NCBI GenBank assembly: GCA_020072765.1 | Contig: JAIQGD010000022.1 | Location: 1 to 51,970, forward strand | DNA length: 51,970 nt | Source of the DNA: Terriglobia bacterium | GTDB lineage: Bacteria > Acidobacteriota > Terriglobia > Acidiferrales > UBA7541 | Direction of reading: 5' to 3' | In this document: positions 7,673 through 16,512 of the stretch, piece by piece | How the letters are laid out: every line of letters starts with the position of its first letter | Numbering within the stretch: position 1 is the stretch's first letter | Made by a program: the position numbers and the translations under genes | Notes under the pieces: model-generated | Databases searched by the model: none | Told to the model about the DNA's origin: nothing | What the model saw: only the letters and a program-made list of their open reading frames with translations

Positions 7673-8593
7673 CTACGCGGAGGCTCGCTCGGCGAGGTAG
7701 ACGCCGGCGAGCACAAGCGCTGCGCTCAGAAGCAGGCGGCCGGTGGGGTGCTCGCCGAGAATGGGGATGGAAAGCAGAAACACGATGATGGGCTGCACGT
7801 AGTTCACCACGACCACGCGCGAGGCATCCATGTGGCCCAGCAGCCAATAGAACAGCAGATAGCCCGCCACGGCGCTCATCGCCGCCATATAGAATAGTCC
7901 CGTCCAGCCCGCCCACCCCACGCTGCCCCAATCGAGATGCATTCCCTGGCGAACCGCCACGGGCAGAAACAGGAAGGCCGCCACGACGGCGTTGAACGTG
8001 TTCATCGAAACCGTGTCGTAGCGTGGGGCCACTCGTTTTCCCAAAACCGTGTAAATCGCGAATCCCAGGGTGCCCGCGAGCGTAATCAAGTCGCCCGCCA
8101 GCAGGGGCGAATGCATCGGAGAGCCGTGCTCGGTTTCCAGCAGCATTACTCCCAGGCACGATATCGCCATGCCCACAATCTTTGCCGGCGTCAGCTTCTC
8201 CAGCCCCATGGCGCTGGCGAGCAGCAAAATCAGGACGGGGCCCATCGCCAGAATCACCACCGAGTGCTCCGACGTGGTGTGCCCCAGGCCGAAGACGAAA
8301 CAGCCCTGGTTCACCGCGTAGCCGAAAAAGCCGAGATACACAAACGTCCAGATGTCGCCGCGGCGCAGGGGCGTGCGGTTGCGCTGCGCGAGGTAGATCC
8401 CGGCCAGCAGCACGGCCGAGATCTGGAAGCGGAAGGAAACGATCAACAAGGGACTGAGGTGGGCGAGCGCGATTTTTCCGGCGATATAGTTCACCGACCA
8501 GATCAGGAGCAGCCCGATCAGCGCCAGCGCCAGGAACAGCGAACTGGGGTGCGATCCGGATGCAGCGGAAGTTTTCGTCGGGGCGGGAGACAA
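7673..8593 (-). CDS. EamA/DMT-family transporter
   Basis: This 306-residue membrane protein has about ten hydrophobic helices in two repeats of the EamA type, with the typical opening LLLIWSVNYIAGKIALAHLSPLLI. The second half has a matching AGTLGFAIYTVLGKR. Family members export amino acids, nucleosides or other metabolites. The substrate cannot be read from sequence. The start is a TTG at 8593, four bases after the upstream racemase stop, because no ATG or GTG precedes the first membrane helix. The tight spacing to menC and the acyltransferase upstream suggests one operon, possibly amino-acid related. Confidence 0.83.
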   Translation of the reverse strand: MSPAPTKTSAASGSHPSSLFLALALIGLLLIWSVNYIAGKIALAHLSPLLIVSFRFQISAVLLAGIYLAQRNRTPLRRGDIWTFVYLGFFGYAVNQGCFVFGLGHTTSEHSVVILAMGPVLILLLASAMGLEKLTPAKIVGMAISCLGVMLLETEHGSPMHSPLLAGDLITLAGTLGFAIYTVLGKRVAPRYDTVSMNTFNAVVAAFLFLPVAVRQGMHLDWGSVGWAGWTGLFYMAAMSAVAGYLLFYWLLGHMDASRVVVVNYVQPIIVFLLSIPILGEHPTGRLLLSAALVLAGVYLAERASA

Positions 8594-8596
8594 TGT

Positions 8597-9703
8597 CTAC
8601 TCGAGGACCTCGCGGCGCTGGGTGAGCGATTCGATGCGGTCGAGCCGCGGCGCGTAGCCGATGCCGGGTGCGGAGGGAACGCGAATCGTGCCCCGGCTCG
8701 ACACCTCGACTTCCGGCTCGATGATGTCTTCCTGCCAGTAGCGGCGGCTGGCGGCCACATCGCCCGGCAGCGCGAAATTCGGCAGCGAGGACATGGCGAT
8801 GTTGTGCGCGCGGCCAATCCCCGATTCGAGCATGCCCCCGCACCACACCGGGATGGACTTCGCCTGGCACAGGTCGTGCATCCGCCGCGCGGAGGTGTGC
8901 CCGCCCACGCGCCCGAGTTTGATGTTGATGATCTGGCAGGCGCCGAGTTCGATGGCGGCCCGGGCGTCGTCCACGTTGTGAATGCACTCGTCGAGGCAAA
9001 TGGGCGTCTCGAGCTGGCGCTGGAGCTCCGCGTGAGAAAAGATGTCGTCGCAACCGAGCGGCTGCTCGATCATCATCAGATGAAACGAGTCGAGTTGCTT
9101 CAGCAGCGGCGCATCCTCCAGTCGATACGCGGAGTTGGCATCCACCATCAACCGGATGCCGGGGAACTTTTCTCGCAGGGCACGCACCGGAGCGGCGTCG
9201 AGCCCGGGCTTGATCTTGATTTTGATCCGCTGGTAGCCATCGGCCAGCGCCTTCTCCACCTTGGCGATCAGTTCGCCGGCCGTGGGCTGGATGCCGATCG
9301 ACACGCCGCAGGGAATTTCCTCGCGCGTGCCTCCCAGGAGCTTGGCGAGCGGCAGATTCTTCTGCTTGGCCTCCGCATCCCAGAACGCCGTTTCCAGCGC
9401 GGCCTTGGCCATGTGATGGCCGCGCACCGGAGCGAGCAGGTCCCAGACATCCGCGGCCGCGGCGATTTCCCGGCCCCGCAGCATCGGCCAGAGGTAATCG
9501 CGGAGGATGTGCCAGGCGGTTTCGACCGTCTCGTAGCAGTAGAAGGGGTTTTCGCCCGCCGTGGACTCGCCCCACGCCGCGATGCCGTCTATATCGGCCT
9601 CGACCAGGAGAATGCGGCGCAGATCGGTGGTGCCGAAGCTCGTCTGGAACGGCGCGAGCAAGCGCAGATGAATTTCGCGGAGAGTCAGTTTACGCAGGCG
9701 CAT
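8597..9703 (-). CDS. o-succinylbenzoate synthase / N-acylamino acid racemase (MenC family)
   Basis: This 368-residue enolase-superfamily enzyme shows the full active site: the Lys pair in KIKIKPG, metal ligands in MVDANSAY, IEQPL and LDECI, and the second catalytic Lys in NIKLGRVGG. Members catalyse OSBS in menaquinone synthesis, N-succinylamino acid racemisation, or both; sequence alone does not separate them. No other men gene is adjacent. Upstream lies a GNAT acyltransferase, the arrangement described for the D- to L-amino acid succinyl pathway of Geobacillus, which favours the racemase role. The M20 desuccinylase of that pathway is not seen here. ATG 9703 is the start. Confidence 0.88.
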   Translation of the reverse strand: MRLRKLTLREIHLRLLAPFQTSFGTTDLRRILLVEADIDGIAAWGESTAGENPFYCYETVETAWHILRDYLWPMLRGREIAAAADVWDLLAPVRGHHMAKAALETAFWDAEAKQKNLPLAKLLGGTREEIPCGVSIGIQPTAGELIAKVEKALADGYQRIKIKIKPGLDAAPVRALREKFPGIRLMVDANSAYRLEDAPLLKQLDSFHLMMIEQPLGCDDIFSHAELQRQLETPICLDECIHNVDDARAAIELGACQIINIKLGRVGGHTSARRMHDLCQAKSIPVWCGGMLESGIGRAHNIAMSSLPNFALPGDVAASRRYWQEDIIEPEVEVSSRGTIRVPSAPGIGYAPRLDRIESLTQRREVLE

Positions 9704-9759
9704 CGTTGGGCACCCAATATTCTACCGGCTTTTCGCCGGACGCGCGAATCCCCGCGACA

Positions 9760-10542
9760 TCACGCACCGCTACGTTCGGGCACTTGCAGACCGGCCGTCG
9801 CTCCGGCCGGCTCGAGAATGTAGTCACTTGTGGCCCCGCGCGCCTCGATCCCGGTGGCCACGTAGCCCTGGGCAAACCACTTATGGAACTGCGCGCGCAC
9901 ATCGGCCTGGATGCGCGCCGCTTCCGCAAGGTCCGCGGCCTTCACTTCAGCGAGATTCGCGGGCAGCGAAATGCGCACCGCGGAGTTGGCCACCGGCACG
10001 AGCCGATCCGCCAGAATCGACTTCACGCGCTCCGACGCCAGCCACCATTCGGCCACCAGGCGGTCGGTCGGCAACCCCGCGTGCAGCGGACTTTCGGTGA
10101 CGCCGTAGCAATTGGGAATATAGCGGCGCGCGACGGCGCCCAGCCGCACGAAATTAAAATGAGCGTTCTTCAGTTCCAGCGGATCGAAGGTCCATTCGAT
10201 CCGATCAATCCCCCGCGCCAGCGCGTCGTCGCGCTGCAACAGCTTCAGCCGGCGCCCCACGCCGCGGTCGCGGTATTCCGGGAGCACGGCGGTCATGTGC
10301 GAATGCAGATACGGTTTGCCGGCGCGAATCCCCGCGAGCGCCAGCGTGAAGCCGACCATGTCGCTCCCGTGGAATGCACCCAGCACCTGTCCGCCGGTGT
10401 GATGCGCCACCACGAAGACCGCCGACGGCACGGCGATTTCCCCGCCCCACGTCAGGTGCTCCAGACGCACGCACGCGGCGTACTCCGCCAGCGTGGCGCA
10501 GTGGCGAACTTCGATTTCATCCGTCGAGCGGGGCTGGGTCAT
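9760..10542 (-). CDS. GNAT-superfamily acyltransferase (COG3375-like)
   Basis: The 260-residue protein has a GNAT fold: the acyl-CoA pyrophosphate loop is YRDRGVGRRLK, preceded by HSHMTAVLPE. The following WTFDPLELKNAHFNFVRLGA is typical of the predicted acetyltransferases often encoded beside MenC-like racemases. It may acylate amino acids, succinylating them in the Geobacillus system, to feed the racemase 57 bases downstream. ATG 10542 lies 17 bases after the methyltransferase stop, with a poorly spaced GAGGCGG. The acyl group and acceptor remain unproven. Confidence 0.8.
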   Translation of the reverse strand: MTQPRSTDEIEVRHCATLAEYAACVRLEHLTWGGEIAVPSAVFVVAHHTGGQVLGAFHGSDMVGFTLALAGIRAGKPYLHSHMTAVLPEYRDRGVGRRLKLLQRDDALARGIDRIEWTFDPLELKNAHFNFVRLGAVARRYIPNCYGVTESPLHAGLPTDRLVAEWWLASERVKSILADRLVPVANSAVRISLPANLAEVKAADLAEAARIQADVRAQFHKWFAQGYVATGIEARGATSDYILEPAGATAGLQVPERSGA

Positions 10543-10559
10543 GGGGAACGTTTGCCGCC

Positions 10560-11198
10560 TCAGGCGGGCTTCACTCCGGCGAAGAGCGCGAGTTCCCGCC
10601 ACTTCCAGTGGCAGTCGACATCCTGAAAGCCGATTTCGCGCAACCAGCGCAATTGCGTTTCCAGATCGAGCAGCTTGTTCGACGGGTCCTCGTCCGGCCA
10701 CCCAATGGCCGCGAGAAACTGCGCGTGCACTCCCGGCGAAGGAGAAGCGACGTGCTCGAGATTGCAGAAGACGCCGCCCGGCGCGAGGATGGCGAAGATT
10801 TCGGCGTACAGGCTGCGCTTCCGCTCATGCACCAGATGGTGGATCGCGAAACTCGAGACCACGGTGTCGAATGACCCCATGGGCGGCAGCGGCTTGTCGA
10901 AATCGTGGGCGACGACCGTGACGCTGCTGTCGCCGGCGAACCGCTTGCGCAGAATGTCCAGCATTAGCGCCGAGAAGTCCAGCCCGACGAATTGCGCGCC
11001 TGGCCGGTCCGGCTGCAGCAGTTCGATGAGCTTTCCGGGGCCCGTGCCCAAATCCAGAATGCGCTTCGCTCCCGCGGGCACGCATTCGGCCAGGGTCGCT
11101 TCCCCCTCGCCCCGGTGCGGGATGGAATCGGCGCGGCGGAGATAATCGAGCGCGTGCTCGTCGGTGGACCACAGGTTGACGCCCGGCGCTTCTGCCAT
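10560..11198 (-). CDS. Class I SAM-dependent methyltransferase
   Basis: The 212-residue protein carries the Rossmann motif I RILDLGTGPGKLIELL, the acidic loop VGLDFSALML, motif VAHDFDKPLP and the post-loop FDTVVSSFAIHHLVHE. These are typical of UbiE/Methyltransf_25-type enzymes. The substrate is unknown. ATG 11198 has GAGGGATGGA upstream. It opens a probable transcription unit running into the acyltransferase, racemase and exporter genes. A methyl acceptor in the same amino-acid pathway is possible but speculative. Confidence 0.85.
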   Translation of the reverse strand: MAEAPGVNLWSTDEHALDYLRRADSIPHRGEGEATLAECVPAGAKRILDLGTGPGKLIELLQPDRPGAQFVGLDFSALMLDILRKRFAGDSSVTVVAHDFDKPLPPMGSFDTVVSSFAIHHLVHERKRSLYAEIFAILAPGGVFCNLEHVASPSPGVHAQFLAAIGWPDEDPSNKLLDLETQLRWLREIGFQDVDCHWKWRELALFAGVKPA

Positions 11199-11258
11199 TC
11201 CATCCCTCGCTTTCGCAACTCCATTAGGCCCCGGCGAGGGTCATAAGTCTAATTTGTA

Positions 11259-11289
11259 ATTCTTGATGAGAATATAAGGCCTGATTATA
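11259..11289 (-). promoter_or_regulatory. AT-rich palindrome and -10-like box upstream of the methyltransferase
   Basis: A perfect 5+5 palindrome (ATTCT, five-base spacer, AGAAT; 11259-11273) lies 61 bases before the methyltransferase start. A perfect minus-strand TATAAT is at 11289-11284, but no -35 sits at the right distance. The patch is strikingly AT-rich against its surroundings, as operator/promoter DNA often is. Confidence 0.35.
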
Positions 11290-11325
11290 GCTCTACGGCT
11301 CGCAAAGGCGTGCCCGCCAGCCTCC

Positions 11326-12333
11326 CTACTCGTGGGCCTTGGCTTGGTTCCACAGCTCTTCCATGCGCGCGCGGGGGAGGTCCGCCAGGCTGCGGCCTTC
11401 GCGCGCCGCAGCCGACTCCATCCACTCGAACCGACGTCGAAACTTGCGATTCGCTTTCTTCAGCGCGATTTCGGGGTCCACGCCCAGAAAGCGCGCGACA
11501 TTCACGCCAACAAAAAGCAGATCGCCGACCTCTTCCTCGAGACGAAGCGTCTCCGAAGCAGGCACAACGGGCTGTGCCCCGGCCGGCGATTCCTGGCCAT
11601 GCGCGGATGCCGCGCTCTGGAGCGCGACAGCCGATTGCACTTCGCGCGTTTCTTCCTCCAGCTTTTCGAGGATGCCCGCCAGGTTCTCCCAGTCGAATCC
11701 GATATGCGCCGCGCGCCGCGTGAGTTGATAGGCTTCCAGCGCAGCCGGAAGCGAGCGCGGCACGCCCGCGAGAATCGAGGTTCCGGCCTTCCCTTCCTCG
11801 TGGCGAAACTCGCCCTCCGCGGCCAGTTGGCCGCTGCGCGCTGCGGCTTCCTCTTGAGCACGCTCCTCCGCCTTGATCTCTTCCCACTTTTTCAGGACGG
11901 CCGCCGAGGTTCCCGCCTGCGCGTCCCCGAAGACGTGCGGGTGGCGACGGACCATCTTCGCGTGGACCGATTCGATCACCTCGGCCAGGGTAAACCGGCC
12001 GGCCTCCTCGCCCAGAATGCCGTGAAAAACCACCTGCAGGAGCAAGTCACCGAGTTCGGAGGCGAATTTGCGGGGATCGCCCGACTCCATCGCGTCGAGG
12101 ACTTCGTAGGTCTCCTCGATCAGAAACTTGCGGAGCGTTTCGTGGGTCTGCTCGCGGTCCCAGGGACATCCGTTGGGCGCGCGGAGCCGGGCCTGCAACG
12201 CGACCAGTTTGCCGAACCACTTCCCGGCGTCGCGGTCGCGCGGGCTGATCGCAATGCGCGATTTCGGTGCAGGGCGCGGGGGCCGCTTGGCCTTCCGCCG
12301 ACGTTTCGGATGTTTTTTAGATCGTGGAGGCAT
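11326..12333 (-). CDS. mazG: Nucleoside triphosphate pyrophosphohydrolase MazG
   Basis: The protein (335 residues from ATG 12333) has two MazG domains. The first contains CPWDREQTHETLRKFLIEETYEV and ELGDLLLQVVFH, the EExxE/ExxD metal site. The second has WENLAGILEKLEEETREV and LEEEVGDLLFVGVNVARFL. MazG hydrolyses non-canonical or excess NTPs to NMP and pyrophosphate and can lower ppGpp. It is longer than the roughly 265-residue E. coli enzyme because of a basic N-terminal tail of about 30 residues and an Ala/Glu-rich linker of about 30 residues. A TTG at 12339 is an alternative start. It stands alone between dctA and the methyltransferase. Confidence 0.93.
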   Translation of the reverse strand: MPPRSKKHPKRRRKAKRPPRPAPKSRIAISPRDRDAGKWFGKLVALQARLRAPNGCPWDREQTHETLRKFLIEETYEVLDAMESGDPRKFASELGDLLLQVVFHGILGEEAGRFTLAEVIESVHAKMVRRHPHVFGDAQAGTSAAVLKKWEEIKAEERAQEEAAARSGQLAAEGEFRHEEGKAGTSILAGVPRSLPAALEAYQLTRRAAHIGFDWENLAGILEKLEEETREVQSAVALQSAASAHGQESPAGAQPVVPASETLRLEEEVGDLLFVGVNVARFLGVDPEIALKKANRKFRRRFEWMESAAAREGRSLADLPRARMEELWNQAKAHE

Positions 12334-12422
12334 CGACAATCTTTTCCGTGGATAGCGAACCGCCCTGAAGAGAGCGGTCCTGCATACAGTTGCGACTGCA
12401 AAAGGTGGCGGTTCCCGCCCGC

Positions 12423-13700
12423 CTATTTGCCGAAATCCGCCAGATTCCGCCGGAGCGTTGCGCTATCGAGTTCGTTCTCCCAGCGCGCCACCACCAGGGC
12501 CGCCACGCCGTTGCCGATCATGTTGACCAGGGCGCGCGCCGTGCTCATGAAGCGGTCGATGCCGAGCAACAAGGCCATCCCCGCCACGGGAATCGACGGC
12601 AGAACCATCAAAGTTCCCACCAGCGCTATGAACGACGCGCCCTGCACGCCGCTGGCCCCTTTGGAGGTCAGAATCGCCACCGCCAGGATGGTCAACTGTT
12701 CCCGCAACGACAGATGCGTATTGGTCGCCTGGGCGACAAACAGCGCCGCCAACGTCATGTACAGGCTCGTTCCATCGGTATTGAACGTATAGCCGGTGGG
12801 AACCACCAGGCCCACCAGCGCCTTGGAGCAGCCCAGCCTCTCCATCTTGGCCATCAACGTCGGCAGCGCCGGTTCGGAGGAACTCAGCCCCAAGACCACC
12901 AGGATCTCTTCCTTAATGCAGGCGAGGAATTTCAGGATGCTGAATCCCGCCACGCGAGCAATTCCCCCGAGAACCAGCAAGACGAACAGGATCGAGACCA
13001 CATAGAAAAGGCCAATGAGCTTCGCCAACGGTCCGAGCGAGGCGATGCCGTACTTGCCCACCGTGAACGCCATCGCGCCGAAGGCCCCGAGCGGAGCCAG
13101 GCGCATCAGAATTTTCACCACGCCGAAGACCGCGTGCGTGAGGGCATCAAAGAGATCCACCAGAGGCTTACACCTCGGCCCGACAGCCGACAGGGCGAAA
13201 CCGAAGAGCACGGAGACGAACAGCACCTGCAGGATGTCTCCCTTCGCAAAGGCATCCATCACCGTCGTCGGGATAATGTGCATCAGAAAATCGGTCACGC
13301 TTTGCGCCTTGGCCTGCCCGGCGTAGTCCGCCAGGCTTTTGGCGTCCAGCGTGGAGACGTTCACATTGAATCCCGCGCCGGGATGCACCAGGTTGCCCAC
13401 CACCAATCCGATTCCCAGCGCCAGCGTGGAGACGGCCTCGAAGTACAACAGCGCTTTGCCGCCCACCCGGCCGACCTTTTTCATGTCCTCCATGCCGGCG
13501 ATGCCCGTGACCACCGTCGAGAAAATGATCAGCGTGATGATCATGGTGATCATCCGGATGAAGGCGTCGCCCAGCGGCTTCATGGCCATGGCCTTGGCCG
13601 GGCTGAAATACCCGAGCGCAATCGCCGCCGCCATGGCCACCAGCACCTGGAGTGACAAGCTTGTGTAGAACGGCTTCTTCTGTGGAGCCGGCGAGGTCAT
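12423..13700 (-). CDS. Dicarboxylate/amino acid:cation symporter (DctA-like)
   Basis: This 425-residue DAACS-family carrier has the expected eight helices plus re-entrant loops. The serine-rich HP1 motif [13 protein letters not shown] and the helix-7 motif [16 protein letters not shown] are clear. HP2 is [16 protein letters not shown], and the substrate-side helix 8 contains [20 protein letters not shown]. DctA homologues import succinate, fumarate and malate; glutamate/aspartate is the alternative. ATG 13700 gives normal length. The reading frame extends to 13898 but that part is unlike the family. Confidence 0.92.
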   Translation of the reverse strand: MTSPAPQKKPFYTSLSLQVLVAMAAAIALGYFSPAKAMAMKPLGDAFIRMITMIITLIIFSTVVTGIAGMEDMKKVGRVGGKALLYFEAVSTLALGIGLVVGNLVHPGAGFNVNVSTLDAKSLADYAGQAKAQSVTDFLMHIIPTTVMDAFAKGDILQVLFVSVLFGFALSAVGPRCKPLVDLFDALTHAVFGVVKILMRLAPLGAFGAMAFTVGKYGIASLGPLAKLIGLFYVVSILFVLLVLGGIARVAGFSILKFLACIKEEILVVLGLSSSEPALPTLMAKMERLGCSKALVGLVVPTGYTFNTDGTSLYMTLAALFVAQATNTHLSLREQLTILAVAILTSKGASGVQGASFIALVGTLMVLPSIPVAGMALLLGIDRFMSTARALVNMIGNGVAALVVARWENELDSATLRRNLADFGK

Positions 13701-14017
13701 GGTGGTCACCAAGGGAGCTGTGTTTGATTCCTTCCTGAGATCCGTTCGCAACGCTGCCTTACGGCCCGGCCGGACAGGGTGGCCGTCTCCGACTCGCAGC
13801 GATTCCATGCGTGCCGGCACACCATCAAATATCGCACCCTGGCGGTGCCGCACACATCGGCCCTGAGATTTTCTTTTGAGTTCAAAGGCGGGATGCATTC
13901 TACACCAAGTCCGCTTCGTGCAGGCTGTTGGACATCGTCGAGTTCGGCTTGTGGCCCATGGAGGCGAATGTTAGACTTTCCATGTTGATCTAAGGCGTAA
14001 ACCTAAGGACTTCACAC
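13701..14017. other. Divergent intergenic region
   Basis: These 317 bases between dctA (minus) and the DUF1844 gene (plus) must hold both promoters. I see no gene, no convincing -35/-10 pair and no strong operator. A TGCCGGCA palindrome (13809-13816) is the only symmetric site noticed. AAGGAC at 14004 serves the GTG at 14018. Confidence 0.4.
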
Positions 14018-14515
14018 GTGGCTGATCCGAAGCAAGAAGAGACATTCAAGGTCATTGACCGGCGGTTGTTCACCGAGGAGGGTGAGCTGCGTCAGGATGC
14101 CGTCGAGCACGAGCGCCGCGAAGAAGCCGCGGCCAGCGCCCGCCAGGCCGCACAGCCTCCGGCGAAGCAGGCCGCCGAGCAGCCCGCGCCTCCCGCCGAG
14201 GCCGAAAGCCCGGCTGCCCCGGAATCTCCTGCCTCACGCAGTTTTCAGATGCTCATCAATTTCCTGGCGCAAAACGCGGCGGCGATGCTGGGTGGCATGG
14301 CCGATCCGCGCACCGGCCAGCCGTTTGTCGATCTCGAGGGCGCGCGCGAGGTGATCGACATGCTCGATGCGCTGCGCGATGCGACCCGTGGAAATCTGGC
14401 GAAGGCCGATCAGGACCTGCTGGTGGATGTGGCCAGCAGCCTGAAGCTGACCTTCATGGAAATTTCAAAAGCCGCCGCCGAGGCCATGGCCAAGAAGGCC
14501 GTTGCCAAAAAGTGA
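14018..14515 (+). CDS. DUF1844-domain protein
   Basis: The 165-residue protein has a charged N terminus (TFKVIDRRLFTEEGELRQD), an Ala/Pro/Glu-rich linker (about 45-75) and a C-terminal DUF1844 helical domain. In that domain SFQMLINFLAQNAAAMLGG precedes VDLEGAREVIDMLDALRD and a final helix near LTFMEI. DUF1844 proteins are widespread in acidobacteria and deltaproteobacteria, often near ribosomal or metabolic genes, with no known function. The start is GTG 14018 with AAGGAC eight bases upstream. The stop codon lies inside repeat copy B. It may be co-transcribed with the hydrolase and ribF that follow. Confidence 0.82.
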   Translation: MADPKQEETFKVIDRRLFTEEGELRQDAVEHERREEAAASARQAAQPPAKQAAEQPAPPAEAESPAAPESPASRSFQMLINFLAQNAAAMLGGMADPRTGQPFVDLEGAREVIDMLDALRDATRGNLAKADQDLLVDVASSLKLTFMEISKAAAEAMAKKAVAKK

Positions 14516-14569
14516 CGATCCGACGAGGATCGTCATCCTGAGCGGAGCGCAGCGAGCGAAGGATCTCTC
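14510..14569 (+). repeat. 60-bp stop-codon-linked repeat, copy B
   Basis: The element begins AAGTGACGATCC; TGA (14513-14515) is the stop of the DUF1844 gene. It has the same two hairpins as copy A (TGACGATCC/GGATCGTCA with loop GACGA, then ATCCT/AGGAT) and differs from it by one loop base in 60. Confidence 0.9.
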
Positions 14570-14607
14570 GATTGTGATAGGCGATTCGTAGTCCTCCCTT
14601 CGACTTC

Positions 14608-15381
14608 ATGTCCTCACTGCAACTAACCGTGCTGGGATCGGGCACCTCGATGGGCGTGCCCACGCTCGGGTGCCATTGCGCCGTGTGCGAGTCACCCGAT
14701 CCGCACGACCGGCGCACGCGCCCGTCGATCCTGCTCTCCTACGCCGGGCGCAACGTGGTGATCGACACGACGCCGGACTTCCGCTATCAGGCCATGCGCG
14801 CGCGCATCGACCACCTCGACGCAGTGATCTACACCCACGGCCACGCCGACCACATCCTGGGACTCGACGACATCCGCCCGTATAACCTGAAGCGCCGCGG
14901 CGCCGTGCCGCTGTATGCGGCGGCGGAAACGTTTGCCACGCTGCGGAAGCAGTTCGCTTACATTTTCGACGACGGACCGGCCGAGAGCACCCTGCCCCTG
15001 GTCGATCTCCACACCATCGACGGGCCGTTTGAGCTGTTCGGCACAACCATCGTCCCCGTGCCGGCCATGCACGGCTCGGGACCCGTGCTCGGATTTCGCT
15101 TTGGCAAGGCCGCCTACCTCACCGATTTCAGCCGCGTCCCCGAGGCATCGAAACGGCTGCTGGGCGGCCTCGACGATCTCATCCTGGACGCGCTGCGCTA
15201 CACCCCTCACCCCACGCATTCCAACGTCGAGCAGTCGCTCGCCCTGGTACGGGAGTTGCAACCGCGGCGCGCGTGGTTTACGCACATCTGCCACGATCTG
15301 GGTCACACGGAGACCAACGCGCGGCTGCCGGACGACGTGCGCCTCTCCTACGACGGTCTCGAATTCGAGGTGCAACTCTGA
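14608..15381 (+). CDS. PhnP-like MBL-fold metal-dependent hydrolase
   Basis: The 257-residue protein is a metallo-beta-lactamase-fold hydrolase of the COG1235 type. The di-metal motif is THGHADHILG; further ligands come from VPAMHG, LTDFS and HICHD. The Cys-rich element GCHCAVC (residues 21-27) matches the structural zinc site of PhnP, a phosphoribosyl 1,2-cyclic phosphate phosphodiesterase. No phn genes are nearby, so the real substrate is open; several PhnP relatives act on other cyclic phosphates or lipoyl/octanoyl substrates. Its stop overlaps the ribF start (TGATG), so the two are translationally coupled. Confidence 0.86.
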   Translation: MSSLQLTVLGSGTSMGVPTLGCHCAVCESPDPHDRRTRPSILLSYAGRNVVIDTTPDFRYQAMRARIDHLDAVIYTHGHADHILGLDDIRPYNLKRRGAVPLYAAAETFATLRKQFAYIFDDGPAESTLPLVDLHTIDGPFELFGTTIVPVPAMHGSGPVLGFRFGKAAYLTDFSRVPEASKRLLGGLDDLILDALRYTPHPTHSNVEQSLALVRELQPRRAWFTHICHDLGHTETNARLPDDVRLSYDGLEFEVQL

Positions 15382-16346
15382 TGCCCTTCGAGGTGCTGCG
15401 TTCCGCGGAAGAATGGACGGCGCGATTCGGCGCGCCCCGGCGCGCCTCCGTCGTGACCATCGGGAATTTCGACGGCGTCCACCGAGGCCACCAGGAAATC
15501 CTGCGCGGCGTGCGGGAACTGGCCGCGCAAACCGGAGCGATTCCCTCCGTGCTGACGTTCTCTCCACACCCCGTCCGCGTCCTGCGCCCGGCCGAGGCCC
15601 CTTCCCTGCTGATGACGCTCGAGCAGCGCCTGGCTGCCATCCAGGAGTTGGGAATTGAAGCGGTCCTCGTGCTGCACTTCGATACCGAGCTGGCAAAAGC
15701 TTCGCCCGAGGATTTCGTCCGGCGGTTCCTCCTGGAGACGATGGACGCGCGGGCCGTTCTGGTGGGCGCCGATTTCCGCTTCGGGCACCGGCAGGCAGGG
15801 GACACCAAGTTGCTCGCGGAGTTCGGAGCCAGCCGGGGATTTGAGGTGCGCGTGGTGCCGCCGGTGATTGCGGATGGCATGACCGTTTCCAGCACGGCGA
15901 TACGCCGGGCCCTGGGCGAGGGGCGCGTCGAAGACGCCCGCCAGATGCTCGGACGACCTTTCTCACTGGAAGGAGAGATTGGCCCGGGGACCGGGCAGGG
16001 CCGCAAACTGGTGGTCCCGACGCTGAATCTCACAACCGCGCAGGAAACCCTGCCGCAGACCGGCGTGTACGCCACCGAAGCCATCGTCCAGGGAAAATCC
16101 TACCCCGCGGCCACCAACGTGGGCGTGCGGCCCACCTTTGACGGAACGCGCACGACCATCGAGTCACACCTGCTTGGTTTCTCCGAGAATTTGACCGGCG
16201 GAAAGATGGAGCTTCGCTTCTGGAAGCGCCTGCGCGAGGAGCGGAAGTTTCCCGGCCCCGAGGCCCTGCGCGAGCAGGTGCTGCAGGACATTGAGCAAGT
16301 GAGGGAATATTTCCGGGGATCGAGACTCGATACGCACAGCTCGTAA
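15381..16346 (+). CDS. ribF: Bifunctional riboflavin kinase/FMN adenylyltransferase
   Basis: The 321-residue enzyme makes FMN and FAD from riboflavin. The N-terminal nucleotidyltransferase half has VVTIGNFDGVHRGHQ (the HxGH-type site), LTFSPHP and VGADFRFGH. The ISSTxIR-like motif reads VSSTAIRRAL. The C-terminal kinase half begins at GRPFSLEGEIGPGTGQG and includes VVPTLNL, GVYATE and NVGVRPTF. ATG 15381 shares a base with the upstream stop, and the family's normal length supports it. The longer frame back to 15273 lies inside the upstream gene. Confidence 0.95.
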   Translation: MPFEVLRSAEEWTARFGAPRRASVVTIGNFDGVHRGHQEILRGVRELAAQTGAIPSVLTFSPHPVRVLRPAEAPSLLMTLEQRLAAIQELGIEAVLVLHFDTELAKASPEDFVRRFLLETMDARAVLVGADFRFGHRQAGDTKLLAEFGASRGFEVRVVPPVIADGMTVSSTAIRRALGEGRVEDARQMLGRPFSLEGEIGPGTGQGRKLVVPTLNLTTAQETLPQTGVYATEAIVQGKSYPAATNVGVRPTFDGTRTTIESHLLGFSENLTGGKMELRFWKRLREERKFPGPEALREQVLQDIEQVREYFRGSRLDTHSS

Positions 16347-16379
16347 GCTCACAAGGATTTAACGCACCGAACACCGGGA

Positions 16380-16512
16380 GGGCACGGAGAAAACCAGAAC
16401 GGAATCACCGCAGAGACGCAGAGAAAACCACCTGGCGGGCACAGCCGAATCACCCATCACGAATTGCGAATTACGAGTCACTACTCACCACTCACTAATC
16501 ACCACTCACTAC
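16380..16512. repeat. Degenerate short-repeat spacer
   Basis: The spacer contains ACCGCAGAGACGCAGAGAA (16406-16424). It also holds a run of related units built on TCACCACTCACTAATCACC and CACGAATTGCGAATTACGAG (about 16449-16511). It has no coding potential. Similar units recur near 25355, 30925 and 41660 in this window. Confidence 0.6.

Noticed and set aside
16380-16512. CRISPR array
   Set aside because: The short repeats are irregular, lack constant spacing and unique spacers, and no cas gene is nearby.
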